The position numbers and the translations under genes are program-made. A DNA stretch of 45,553 nucleotides. Origin: Candidatus Cryptobacteroides faecipullorum (GTDB lineage Bacteria; Bacteroidota; Bacteroidia; Bacteroidales; UBA932). The stretch covers positions 1 through 45,553 of the forward strand of contig JADIMH010000013.1 of assembly GCA_017694885.1 (NCBI GenBank). The letters run 5' to 3'. The notes under the pieces were generated by a model. The model made no database searches, had not been told where the DNA came from, and was given only the letters and a program-made list of their open reading frames with translations. Of this stretch, positions 25,553 through 33,667 are shown in pieces; within the stretch, counting starts at the first letter, position 1; each line of letters opens with the position of its first letter.

Positions 25553-26314
25553 ATGAAAAACGATATATTCTCATTTTCACGATTCGGCAGATATTTCAGA
25601 AGCGAACTTGCCTCCATTTTCTCGGGCAAAGGTATCAGCATACTTGCTTTCGGCCTTATGCCTGTGTATATTTTCGTACTTGACATTCTGTTTTCTTCAT
25701 TCGGGTACGAATACAACTACATGTATGTTTCTTCAAGAAGCATTTTCTTTGCCATCGCCGGATTCATATTCGTCATCTGGATGCCTGCAGCCTGCTATGG
25801 ATACATAACGGAAAAACGTGCAGGCTCGATATTTACGCTTTTACCGGCGTCAGGCCTTGAAAAGACCCTCAGTATGATTATCAATACCATGATCATCATA
25901 CCTTTGTCATTTCTCGCAATATATTTTGCCCTGGACCTGCTGATTACTCTGGCCGTGGGCAGTCCTGTAAAGGATTCGATTATGTTGTATTTGTTTACGC
26001 AACCTTTGACTGCTGCGGAGGTGTTGTTTTCCGACATGCTGCTTTCCGCTGCCAACAACATGCTGTTTTTCCTGCTGGGCGCAGTCATTTTCAAAAAACA
26101 CAAGATCGCAAAGACAATACTTGTTCTGATGGGGATTTCCATCGTAGTCTCTTTCGGCGCGATATCGGTAATAAATGCCATTTACATGGATTGGGAAACC
26201 GTTGCCCGCATCGACATTGACAGCCTGTCAGTATGGAACACCGTATGGTCATGCATCCTGTGTGCGGCGTTAAGCGCAGGTATATTTTTCAGAATCAGGA
26301 AAATCCAATATTAG
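25553..26314 (+). CDS. ABC exporter membrane protein, copy 2
   Basis: This 253-aa paralogue of the preceding protein shares its order of six hydrophobic segments and the LLPAS-x3-EK loop. The ATG at 25553 (5 bases after the previous stop) is preferred over one at 25517 inside the upstream gene. The N-terminal SFSRFGRYFRSELASIF mirrors SDRFGKYFSFELKETV of copy 1, a short cytoplasmic helix before TM1. It likely pairs with copy 1 and the ATPase. Substrate unknown. Confidence 0.8.
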   Translation: MKNDIFSFSRFGRYFRSELASIFSGKGISILAFGLMPVYIFVLDILFSSFGYEYNYMYVSSRSIFFAIAGFIFVIWMPAACYGYITEKRAGSIFTLLPASGLEKTLSMIINTMIIIPLSFLAIYFALDLLITLAVGSPVKDSIMLYLFTQPLTAAEVLFSDMLLSAANNMLFFLLGAVIFKKHKIAKTILVLMGISIVVSFGAISVINAIYMDWETVARIDIDSLSVWNTVWSCILCAALSAGIFFRIRKIQY

Positions 26315-26320
26315 AAGATC

Positions 26321-26671
26321 ATGGAATTCGATTCAAACAAACCTATATTTCTCCAGATTTACGACTCGATATGCGAGCGTATTCTCAGCGGAGAGTCTCC
26401 GGAAGGGTCTAGGATCCTGTCCGTGAGGGATCTGGGCGCAGAAATCGGAGTCAATCCGAACACTGTAATGCGCAGTTATGAAAGACTTACCAATGACGGC
26501 ATAATCTTCAACAAGCGCGGTATCGGATATTTCATATGCGAGGGAGCCAGGGAAAAGGTGCTGGAAAAGATGAGGGAAGACTTCATGCAGAATGAACTTC
26601 CCGGTATCCTGAAGAAGATCAGGCTGCTGGGGCTCGGTCCGGAGGTGTTGATGAAAGCGGAGAAGGACTGA
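26321..26671 (+). CDS. GntR-family regulator, YtrA-type
   Basis: This 116-aa protein is a GntR winged helix (SNKPIFLQIYDSICERILSG, then SRILSVRDLGAEIGVNPNTV, MRSYERLTNDGIIFNKRGIGYFI). A short C-terminal helical tail of about 40 residues replaces a large effector domain, the defining form of the YtrA subfamily. Such regulators repress ABC-exporter operons and respond to envelope stress or antibiotics. Here the gene ends the operon (in Bacillus ytr it comes first), 6 bases after permease copy 2. The inverted repeat at 23872-23891 is the likely target. Confidence 0.9.
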   Translation: MEFDSNKPIFLQIYDSICERILSGESPEGSRILSVRDLGAEIGVNPNTVMRSYERLTNDGIIFNKRGIGYFICEGAREKVLEKMREDFMQNELPGILKKIRLLGLGPEVLMKAEKD

Positions 26672-26760
26672 CCGGCTTCCTGTCATAACATAAATTTTGA
26701 TACGTCCGGGCTCTGGATCATACAGAAAAGACAACATGAAAGGACGGCAGCCAGAAAGTG

Positions 26761-26791
26761 TTTGCCGATTGGGAAAAACAGGCTATATTTA
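26761..26791 (+). promoter_or_regulatory. Putative promoter of the S46 peptidase gene
   Basis: TTTG (26761-26764), 19-bp spacer, TATATTTA (26784-26791): one mismatch (final G to A) from consensus. Expected start near 26798 rules out an in-frame ATG at 26762 as the translation start. The rest of the 201-base gap after gntR holds no gene. Confidence 0.5.
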
Positions 26792-26872
26792 GATTTTGAA
26801 ATTTTTGTCGCATGCTGCCTTGCCCAGGGCGTAGCCTGGAAATCTGGCAGGAAAACCAAAACTACTGAATAT

Positions 26873-29059
26873 ATGAAATTTAAAAAGACTGTATTGCAGG
26901 CGGTTGCCGCCATGTCTTTGCTGACCGGCACCACGGTGGCAGCTTACGCCGATGAAGGGATGTGGCTTCCGTCACTGATTTCCCAGAGGATAGAGGATAT
27001 GCAGAGCAAAGGGTTCAGGCTCGGTGCCGAGGATATCTACAGCATCAACCAGGCTTCGCTGAAGGATGCCGTGGTGCTTTTCGGAAGAGGCTGCACTGGA
27101 GAGGTGATTTCACCTGAAGGGCTGCTGCTTACCAACCACCACTGCGGTTACGGACAGATACAGAAGCACAGCAGCGTGGAGCATGACTACCTTCGGGACG
27201 GATTCTGGGCGATGACCCGTGAAGAGGAACTGCCTAATGAAGGGTTGACAGTCAGCTTTCTGGAAAGAATGGAAGATGTGACGGACAGGATTCTCGACGG
27301 ATATGTTCCTGAAATGACTGAAAGCCAGAGGGATTCGGTCGTAAAGGCCAATTCCGATGCGCTTGTCAAGGAAGTGACAGCCGAAGGGAAAGGGCTGAGG
27401 GCTACGGTAGAAGCCCTGTATTACGGAAACCAGTATTTCCTGTTCCTGTACCGTGAATACAGTGATGTCCGCCTGGTAGGCGCCCCGCCTTCCTCGATCG
27501 GCAAATTCGGAGGTGACACCGACAACTGGATGTGGCCACGCCACACAGGGGACTTCTCCATATTCCGCATCTATGCGGACAAGGACAACAACCCTGCCCC
27601 CTACTCTCCTGACAATGTGCCTTACACCCCCAAAAAGTTCTTCAGGATATCCTTGAACGGTGTCCATGAAGGTGATTTCACTTTCATCTACGGATTCCCC
27701 GGGAGTACACGCGAATATATCATGTCGGAAGGTGTCCGGTATATTTCCGATGTTTCCGATCCGGCTAAAATCGCGCTGCGAACCCAAAGGCTTGACATAC
27801 AGAAAAAATATATGGATCAGAGCCAGGCGGTAAGAATCCAGTATTCGTCCAAGAATGCAGGTGTAGCCAATGCATGGAAAAAATGGCAGGGAGAGTCAGG
27901 AGGCATCAGGAGACTGGGTACAGTGGCTGACAAGCAGGAATATGAAAGGAAATTCGCCGCATGGGCAAAGGGGGCGGAATATGAAAATGTCCTTCAGCAA
28001 CTCGATTCCCTTTATGATGCTCTTGAGCCGTATATGTTCACTCAGGAATACTACATGGAATCGGCCAGGACAGTGGAACTCGGCAGTTTCGCCATGAATA
28101 TCGGGAAGCAATTCAAGGAATACGGCAGATTCCTCGGGTCAGGGAAAGCTTCTGACGCAGCAGTGTCAGACTCCGCTGAAAATGCTTTCTTCTCCGGTAT
28201 ATACAAAACAGCAGAATCTTTCTACAAGGACTATTATGCTCCTATCGACAAGGAATCTTTCATAGCTGTCATGAGTTCTTTCGCCGAAAATGTACCGGAA
28301 GATTTCCAGCCTGCATATTTTAAAGACGGTATCGTAAAGTACGGCAGTATAGCTGTCTGGGCGGACTCGCTGTTCAGCAGTTCCATTTTCACAGACAGTT
28401 CGCGTGTGCTGTCCCTTACTCCGGCTGACAGTGCGACTGTCCGCAACGACCCGGCCTATGTTTTTGCTGATTCATTTGCCAGATGGCATTCACAGGATAT
28501 AGCTCCTGTCTGCCAGAAGACAAACAGTGAAATCACGCTTCTTTACAGGACATACATGAGAGGCCAGATGGAGTTCGAACCGGAAAAGGCGTTCTACCCT
28601 GACGCGAACCTCACTCTCCGTGTGGCATACGGGAAAGTCCAGGGATACTCCCCTGCCGACGGCATATACTATGAACCTTCGTCCACTCTGGAAGGCATAA
28701 TGGAGAAGGACAATCCCGAAATTTTCGATTATGACATTCCGCAGCGGCTGAGGGATATCTATTCTGAAAAGGATTATGGCAGATGGGCTGTAACTGATGC
28801 CCATGGCAATACGACCGTCCCTGTATGCTTCATCGCTACCAACCATACTTCCGGAGGAAATTCAGGAAGCCCTGTCATAAATGCCGACGGAGACCTTATG
28901 GGGATAAATTTCGACCGTGTGTGGGAAGGGACGATGAGCGATATTGTCTTCGATCCGGAGTATTGCAGAAATATCTGCCTGGATATCAGATATGTACTGT
29001 TTATAATCGATAAGGTTGCCGGGGCGGGTCATCTTCTTGACGAAATGGTTTTCGCATAA
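26873..29059 (+). CDS. S46 dipeptidyl peptidase, DPP11 (Asp/Glu-specific) type
   Basis: This 728-aa exported serine peptidase removes N-terminal dipeptides in the periplasm. The signal peptide (KKTVLQAVAAMSLLTG... AYA) is followed by the S46 start DEGMWLPSLI. Triad regions are LLTNHHCGYGQIQKHS (His89/90), WPRHTGDFSIFRIYAD (Asp227) and NHTSGGNSGSPVINADG (Ser664). The specificity residue, 18 positions after the catalytic Ser, lies in NFDRVWEG and is Arg682. DPP11 enzymes have Arg here and prefer Asp/Glu at P1, whereas DPP7 has Gly (FDGNWE). DPP11 is thus favoured. The start at 26873 is set by the signal peptide. A strong hairpin terminator follows at 29099. Confidence 0.93.
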   Translation: MKFKKTVLQAVAAMSLLTGTTVAAYADEGMWLPSLISQRIEDMQSKGFRLGAEDIYSINQASLKDAVVLFGRGCTGEVISPEGLLLTNHHCGYGQIQKHSSVEHDYLRDGFWAMTREEELPNEGLTVSFLERMEDVTDRILDGYVPEMTESQRDSVVKANSDALVKEVTAEGKGLRATVEALYYGNQYFLFLYREYSDVRLVGAPPSSIGKFGGDTDNWMWPRHTGDFSIFRIYADKDNNPAPYSPDNVPYTPKKFFRISLNGVHEGDFTFIYGFPGSTREYIMSEGVRYISDVSDPAKIALRTQRLDIQKKYMDQSQAVRIQYSSKNAGVANAWKKWQGESGGIRRLGTVADKQEYERKFAAWAKGAEYENVLQQLDSLYDALEPYMFTQEYYMESARTVELGSFAMNIGKQFKEYGRFLGSGKASDAAVSDSAENAFFSGIYKTAESFYKDYYAPIDKESFIAVMSSFAENVPEDFQPAYFKDGIVKYGSIAVWADSLFSSSIFTDSSRVLSLTPADSATVRNDPAYVFADSFARWHSQDIAPVCQKTNSEITLLYRTYMRGQMEFEPEKAFYPDANLTLRVAYGKVQGYSPADGIYYEPSSTLEGIMEKDNPEIFDYDIPQRLRDIYSEKDYGRWAVTDAHGNTTVPVCFIATNHTSGGNSGSPVINADGDLMGINFDRVWEGTMSDIVFDPEYCRNICLDIRYVLFIIDKVAGAGHLLDEMVFA

Positions 29060-29098
29060 AGAACCGTCAATGGCTTTGCCATAGTTGCGTAAAATAAG

Positions 29099-29155
29099 AA
29101 TAAGGGCTGAAGTTCAAGGCGTGCACAACACAGAACTTCGGCCCTTATTATTTTT
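29099..29155. terminator. Bidirectional terminator between dpp11 and carB
   Basis: Arms 29099-29115 and 29133-29149 pair over 17 bp with a single G-U (AATAAGGGCTGAAGTTC with GAACTTCGGCCCTTATT), loop of 17 bases. ATTTTT follows on plus; TTCTTATTTT follows on minus. It ends the convergent peptidase and carAB transcripts. Confidence 0.85.
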
Positions 29156-29168
29156 GGCAATTATACCT

Positions 29169-32100
29169 TTAATATTGATCCCAGGACTTAATCTGAATAT
29201 CATCCTGACTCATCTCGCAGAACGCCCTGATAAATGCAGTCGCCAGACGTGCATTGGTAATCAGGGGGATGTTGAAGTCGATGGCCGCACGGCGGATCTG
29301 GTAACCGTTGTCCATCTCGAGAGTGCTGTAGTTCTTAGGGATATTGACCACGAGGTCTATTTCCTTGTCCTGCAGCATCTTCAGAGCTGATTCAAACTCT
29401 CCGGCAAGTGCCGGATCCTCACTTTCGCTCGGCCAGAGAACCCGCGTTGCTGGCACATCGTTCTCGACCAGATATTTATACGAACCTCCTGTAGCATATA
29501 GAGTATAGCCGTGGTCGGCAAGCAGCTTGCAGGCTCCGAAAAGATCGGCTTTCTGGAGAGCATCCCCGGAAGAAATCAGGATATTCTTTGACGGAATCTT
29601 GTAACCTACAGACAATACCGACTTCAGAAGTGCCTCGTTGAAATCGTCCCCGATACATCCGACTTCCCCTGTAGAGGCCATATCGACTCCGAGGACAGGG
29701 TCGGCCTGCTGCAGTCTGGAGAACGAGAACTGAGAAGCCTTGATCCCCACATAATCAAGGTCGAACGCACTCTTGTGAGGCGGCATCGGTTTCTTGCCGA
29801 GCATAACCTTGGTAGCAAGTTCTATAAGGTTGATTTTAAGAACCTTGGAAACAAACGGGAAGCTCCGTGAAGCCCTCAGGTTGCATTCGATGACCTTGAT
29901 GGCATTTTCCTTGGCAAGGAACTGGATGTTGAACGGTCCGGATATTTCCAGGGCCGCAGCTATCTTCTTGGCTATCTTCTTGATTCTTCTTACCGTTTCG
30001 ATATAGAGCTTCTGCGGAGGGAACTGTATGGTGGCATCTCCGGAATGAACTCCTGCAAACTCTATATGTTCGGAAATCGCATATGCTATCACTTCGCCGG
30101 CATCTGCCACCGCATCGAATTCTATTTCCTTGCACCTCTGCATGAACTGGCTGATGACCACAGGATGTTTCTTGGAAACCTCGGATGCCATGGAAAGGAA
30201 GCGTTTGAGTTCGTCTTCATTGTAGCAGACATTCATGGCTGCGCCTGAAAGCACGTATGAAGGCCTTACCAGTACAGGGAAACCGACCTGTGCGACGAAT
30301 GTGTTCACATCATCCAATGTGGTCAGTTCTTTCCATTTAGGCTGGTCTATGCCGAGAGCATCGACAATAGAGGAGAACTTATGCCTGTCTTCCGCCTTGT
30401 CTATGCTGGAGGCTTTGGTGCCGAGGATATTCACTCCGCTCTGGTCAAGTCTGAGCGCAAGGTTGTTCGGTATCTGGCCTCCCACTGAAACCACCATGCC
30501 GTGCGGCTGCTCCAGTTCATAGATATCCATCACCCTTTCGTATGTGAGTTCATCGAAATAGAGCCTGTCGCACATGTCGTAGTCGGTAGAAACCGTTTCA
30601 GGGTTGTAGTTGATCATCACTCCCCTGTATCCTTCCTTTTTAATGGTATTCAAGGCATTGACCGAACACCAGTCGAACTCCACAGAACTTCCGATCCTGT
30701 AGGCTCCCGAACCAAGGACAATTACCGAGCGGTGGTCGTGCAGATACTTGACATCATTGTAGCTGCCGTTATATGTAAGGTAAAGATAGTTTGTCTGTGC
30801 CGGGAATTCGGCTGCCAGAGTGTCTATCTGTTTTACGCACGGAACGATTCCGTGTGATTTTCTAAATGCACGGATTATGTTCTGCGCGTCCTCGCTTTCT
30901 ATCCTGTCTTTGTATACCGCCCGGGCTATCTGGAAATCGGAGAATCCCTGCTGCTTGGCCAGACGGAGAAGGTCCACCGGAATTGCCTCGCAGTTGTCAA
31001 AGGCCTGCATTTCATGATAAGTGCGCACTATGCCGGCGAGTTTATGCAGGAACCATTTGTCTATTTTTGTGAGTTCATGTATCTGGTCTACAGTGTAGCC
31101 GGCTCTCATAGCCTTGGATATGACGAATATACGCCTGTCGGTAGGTTCGCGCAGAGCCTCATCGACATCGGCGACCTTAAGTTCCTTGTTGCCGACGAAG
31201 CCGTGTGCTCCCTGACCTATCATCCTGAGACCTTTCTGTATGGCTTCTTCGAAACTCCGTCCGATGGCCATTACTTCGCCTACACTCTTCATGCTTGACC
31301 CGATCTTGCGCGACACGCCATGGAATTTGGAGAGGTCCCAACGCGGAATCTTGCAGACGATATAGTCAAGGGCAGGCTCGAAGAATGCAGGAGTAACCTT
31401 GGTTACCGAGTTCTTCAGGTCGAAGAGCCCGTAGCCGAGTCCCAGTTTCGCCGCCACGAAAGCCAAAGGATAGCCTGTAGCCTTTGAGGCCAGAGCCGAT
31501 GAACGGCTCAGTCGGGCATTCACTTCGATAACCCTGTAGTCCATGGCATCCGGATTGAACGCATACTGGACATTGCACTCTCCCACTATGCCGATATGGC
31601 GGACGATCCTTATCGAAAGCTCACGCAGGTAATGGTATTCTTCATTGGTAAGCGTCTGTGACGGAGCGACTACGATACTCTCGCCCGTGTGTATGCCGAG
31701 CGGATCGAAATTCTCCATGTTGCAGACCGTAATACAGTTGTCATAACGGTCACGGACCACCTCATATTCAATCTCTTTCCAGCCCTTGAGCGACTTCTCG
31801 ACAAGTACCTGAGGAGAGAACGAGAAAGCCTTTTCACAAATCTCCTCCAGTTCCTGCTCGTTGTCGCAGAATCCTGAACCGAGACCTCCGAGCGCATATG
31901 CGGCACGGATTATCACCGGATAGCCGAGTTCGGCAGCCGCCTCCCGGGCCTGTTCCATGTTCTCTGCCGCATGGGACTTTATGGTTTTGACATCGATCTG
32001 GTCAAGTTTTTCGACGAACAGTTCCCTGTCTTCAGTGTCTATGATTGCCTGAACCGGTGTACCCAGCACCCTGACGCCGTATTTTTCAAGGACTCCGCTC

Positions 32101-32408
32101 TTGTAAAGCTCGACTCCGCAGTTAAGGGCCGTCTGCCCACCGAACGCAAGCAGAATCCCTTGCGGAGCTTCTTTCTTTATGACTTTCTCGACAAAGAACG
32201 GGGTTACCGGAAGAAAATAGATCTTGTCGGCAACGCCTTCAGAGGTCTGCACCGTAGCGATGTTGGGGTTGATCAGGACCGTTTCTATACCTTCCTCTTT
32301 CAATGCCTTCAACGCCTGTGAACCCGAATAGTCGAACTCACCTGCCTCACCGATCTTCAATGCGCCGGACCCGAGGATAACGACTTTCTTTATATTGTTG
32401 TCAATCAT
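29169..32408 (-). CDS. carB: Carbamoyl-phosphate synthase large subunit
   Basis: This 1079-aa enzyme builds carbamoyl phosphate from bicarbonate, two ATP and ammonia passed from CarA, feeding pyrimidine and arginine synthesis. The two homologous halves each have an ATP-grasp domain: first half VVILGSGALKIGEAGEFDYS, LINPNIATVQT and LVEKSLKGWKEIEYEV; second half VIVLGSGAYRIGSSVEFDWC and PVLVRPSYVLSGAAM. The C-terminal MGS-like allosteric domain (LLADHGYTLYATGGSYKYL) is intact. The length is normal for a single-polypeptide bacterial CarB. It lies 12 bases downstream of carA and ends at the shared terminator. No sign of defect. Confidence 0.97.
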   Translation of the reverse strand: MIDNNIKKVVILGSGALKIGEAGEFDYSGSQALKALKEEGIETVLINPNIATVQTSEGVADKIYFLPVTPFFVEKVIKKEAPQGILLAFGGQTALNCGVELYKSGVLEKYGVRVLGTPVQAIIDTEDRELFVEKLDQIDVKTIKSHAAENMEQAREAAAELGYPVIIRAAYALGGLGSGFCDNEQELEEICEKAFSFSPQVLVEKSLKGWKEIEYEVVRDRYDNCITVCNMENFDPLGIHTGESIVVAPSQTLTNEEYHYLRELSIRIVRHIGIVGECNVQYAFNPDAMDYRVIEVNARLSRSSALASKATGYPLAFVAAKLGLGYGLFDLKNSVTKVTPAFFEPALDYIVCKIPRWDLSKFHGVSRKIGSSMKSVGEVMAIGRSFEEAIQKGLRMIGQGAHGFVGNKELKVADVDEALREPTDRRIFVISKAMRAGYTVDQIHELTKIDKWFLHKLAGIVRTYHEMQAFDNCEAIPVDLLRLAKQQGFSDFQIARAVYKDRIESEDAQNIIRAFRKSHGIVPCVKQIDTLAAEFPAQTNYLYLTYNGSYNDVKYLHDHRSVIVLGSGAYRIGSSVEFDWCSVNALNTIKKEGYRGVMINYNPETVSTDYDMCDRLYFDELTYERVMDIYELEQPHGMVVSVGGQIPNNLALRLDQSGVNILGTKASSIDKAEDRHKFSSIVDALGIDQPKWKELTTLDDVNTFVAQVGFPVLVRPSYVLSGAAMNVCYNEDELKRFLSMASEVSKKHPVVISQFMQRCKEIEFDAVADAGEVIAYAISEHIEFAGVHSGDATIQFPPQKLYIETVRRIKKIAKKIAAALEISGPFNIQFLAKENAIKVIECNLRASRSFPFVSKVLKINLIELATKVMLGKKPMPPHKSAFDLDYVGIKASQFSFSRLQQADPVLGVDMASTGEVGCIGDDFNEALLKSVLSVGYKIPSKNILISSGDALQKADLFGACKLLADHGYTLYATGGSYKYLVENDVPATRVLWPSESEDPALAGEFESALKMLQDKEIDLVVNIPKNYSTLEMDNGYQIRRAAIDFNIPLITNARLATAFIRAFCEMSQDDIQIKSWDQY

Positions 32409-32420
32409 TGTCTTTCAGAT

Positions 32421-33497
32421 TTAAAGTTTTGATATGAATTCATCGAAAAGAAACTCCGTGTCAGTCGGTCCGCTGGTAGCCTCAGGATGGAACTGCGCAG
32501 AGAAGAATGGTCTGGTCTTGTGGCGGATGCCTTCGTTGGTACCGTCATTCATATTGATGAAAAGAGGTTCCCAGTCAGTGCCCAATGTACTGTTATCAAC
32601 AGCGAAGCCATGGTTCTGCGAGGTGACGAAGCACCTGTTTGTACCGACCATGCGCACAGGCTGGTTATGACTGCGGTGTCCGTATTTGAGCTTATATGTA
32701 GATGCGCCTCCGGCAGTGGACAGCAACTGGTTCCCCATGCATATGCCGAAAATCGGCTTATCCTTCTTCAGGGCCTCCCTGATATGATCGACTGTCTCCG
32801 TGCATAAAGCAGGGTTGCCCGGTCCGTTTGAAATGAAAAGGCCGTCGTACTCAAGTGTATTGAAATCGTAATTCCAAGGAACGCGAATGACTTCGACACC
32901 CCTCCGGATAAAACAGCGGATTATATTGTTTTTTACACCGCAGTCAACCAGAACGACCTTCTTGTCACCTTCGCCGTAGCGGATGACATCCTTGCAGCTG
33001 ACGATGGCTACCTGGTTTACGGTATTGGGGTCTTCTATAGGGAAATTCCTGTCAAACCCGTCAGGGACTATGATTCCGAGCATCGATCCGTGCTCCCTCA
33101 GTACTTTCGTCAGTTCTCTTGTATCTATCCCGTAAATGCCTGGAATCTTCTGGGATTTCAGCCACTGGTCAAGGCTTCTTGTTGCTTTCCAATGACTGTA
33201 TTCAAAAGAATAATCGGAGATTACAAGTCCTCTGACATGGATCCTGTCCGATTCGAAATTCCTGGAAATCCCCCACTGGTCAACGCCGTCTTCAGGAACG
33301 CCGTAATTTCCTATGAGCGGATAAGTTATACAAAGAATCTGTCCTGAATAGGACGGGTCAGTAAGACTTTCAGGATAGCCTACCATTGCAGTAGAGAAGA
33401 CCACTTCTCCGTCGCATGGCCCGTCATACCCGAAAGAGTATCCCCTGAACTCCATTCCGTTCTCAAGTTTGAGTGTAGCACCGAGTCTGTTGTCCAT
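32421..33497 (-). CDS. carA: Carbamoyl-phosphate synthase small (glutaminase) subunit
   Basis: CarA hydrolyses glutamine and channels ammonia to CarB. The N-terminal CPSase domain (TLKLENGMEFRGYSFG, GEVVFSTAMVGYPESLTDPSY, SDYSFEYSHW) is followed by a class I amidotransferase domain. Its triad regions are FGICMGNQLL (Cys), and QNHGFAV with SAQFHPEA (His and Glu). The nucleophile elbow reads CMGNQ instead of the E. coli CLGHQ; I believe this is common in Bacteroidota. The start at 33497 (MDNRLGATLK, 358 aa) is preferred because AAGGA lies just upstream and the protein then fits the usual length. A longer start at 33530 (369 aa) abuts the leader terminator T-run and cannot be excluded. Confidence 0.93.
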   Translation of the reverse strand: MDNRLGATLKLENGMEFRGYSFGYDGPCDGEVVFSTAMVGYPESLTDPSYSGQILCITYPLIGNYGVPEDGVDQWGISRNFESDRIHVRGLVISDYSFEYSHWKATRSLDQWLKSQKIPGIYGIDTRELTKVLREHGSMLGIIVPDGFDRNFPIEDPNTVNQVAIVSCKDVIRYGEGDKKVVLVDCGVKNNIIRCFIRRGVEVIRVPWNYDFNTLEYDGLFISNGPGNPALCTETVDHIREALKKDKPIFGICMGNQLLSTAGGASTYKLKYGHRSHNQPVRMVGTNRCFVTSQNHGFAVDNSTLGTDWEPLFINMNDGTNEGIRHKTRPFFSAQFHPEATSGPTDTEFLFDEFISKL

Positions 33498-33532
33498 TGT
33501 CCTTATATCGTTAATATTCAAATTATACATAT

Positions 33533-33566
33533 AAAAAAAACGACCATCCCGAGAAGGAACGGTCGT
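33533..33566 (-). terminator. Intrinsic terminator in the carA leader (candidate attenuator)
   Basis: Minus strand: ACGACCGTTCC, loop TTCTC, GGGATGGTCGT, then a run of T to 33533. The 11-bp stem (two G-U) plus T-run is a textbook intrinsic terminator. It stands between the carA promoter (33630-33662) and the carA start, so transcription of carAB must pass it. It could also end the upstream TonB-receptor transcript. Confidence 0.8.
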
Positions 33567-33573
33567 CTCTCTT

Positions 33574-33603
33574 TCAATATATTATTTGCTGGATTTTCTG
33601 CAT
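33574..33603 (-). CDS. Candidate carA leader peptide, MQKIQQIIY
   Basis: A 10-codon ORF (ATG CAG AAA ATC CAG CAA ATA ATA TAT TGA) starts about 20 bases into the predicted carA transcript and stops 7 bases before the terminator stem. A ribosome finishing it would cover the 5' arm of that stem. Its ATG lies within a 12-bp palindrome (CATTATATAATG, 33601-33612). No strong Shine-Dalgarno is visible, which is common in Bacteroidota. Could be chance at this length. Confidence 0.4.
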   Translation of the reverse strand: MQKIQQIIY

Positions 33604-33629
33604 TATATAATGTTCGGTATTTCAGTGTG

Positions 33630-33662
33630 CAAAGATAGGAAAAAACATTACATTTTTGCAAA
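33630..33662 (-). promoter_or_regulatory. Promoter of carAB
   Basis: Minus strand TTTG (33659-33662), 21-bp spacer, TATCTTTG (33630-33637): full match to the Bacteroidota consensus. Expected start near 33624, giving a leader of about 95-125 bases that includes a 10-codon ORF and an intrinsic terminator. Confidence 0.75.
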
Positions 33663-33667
33663 ATAAT

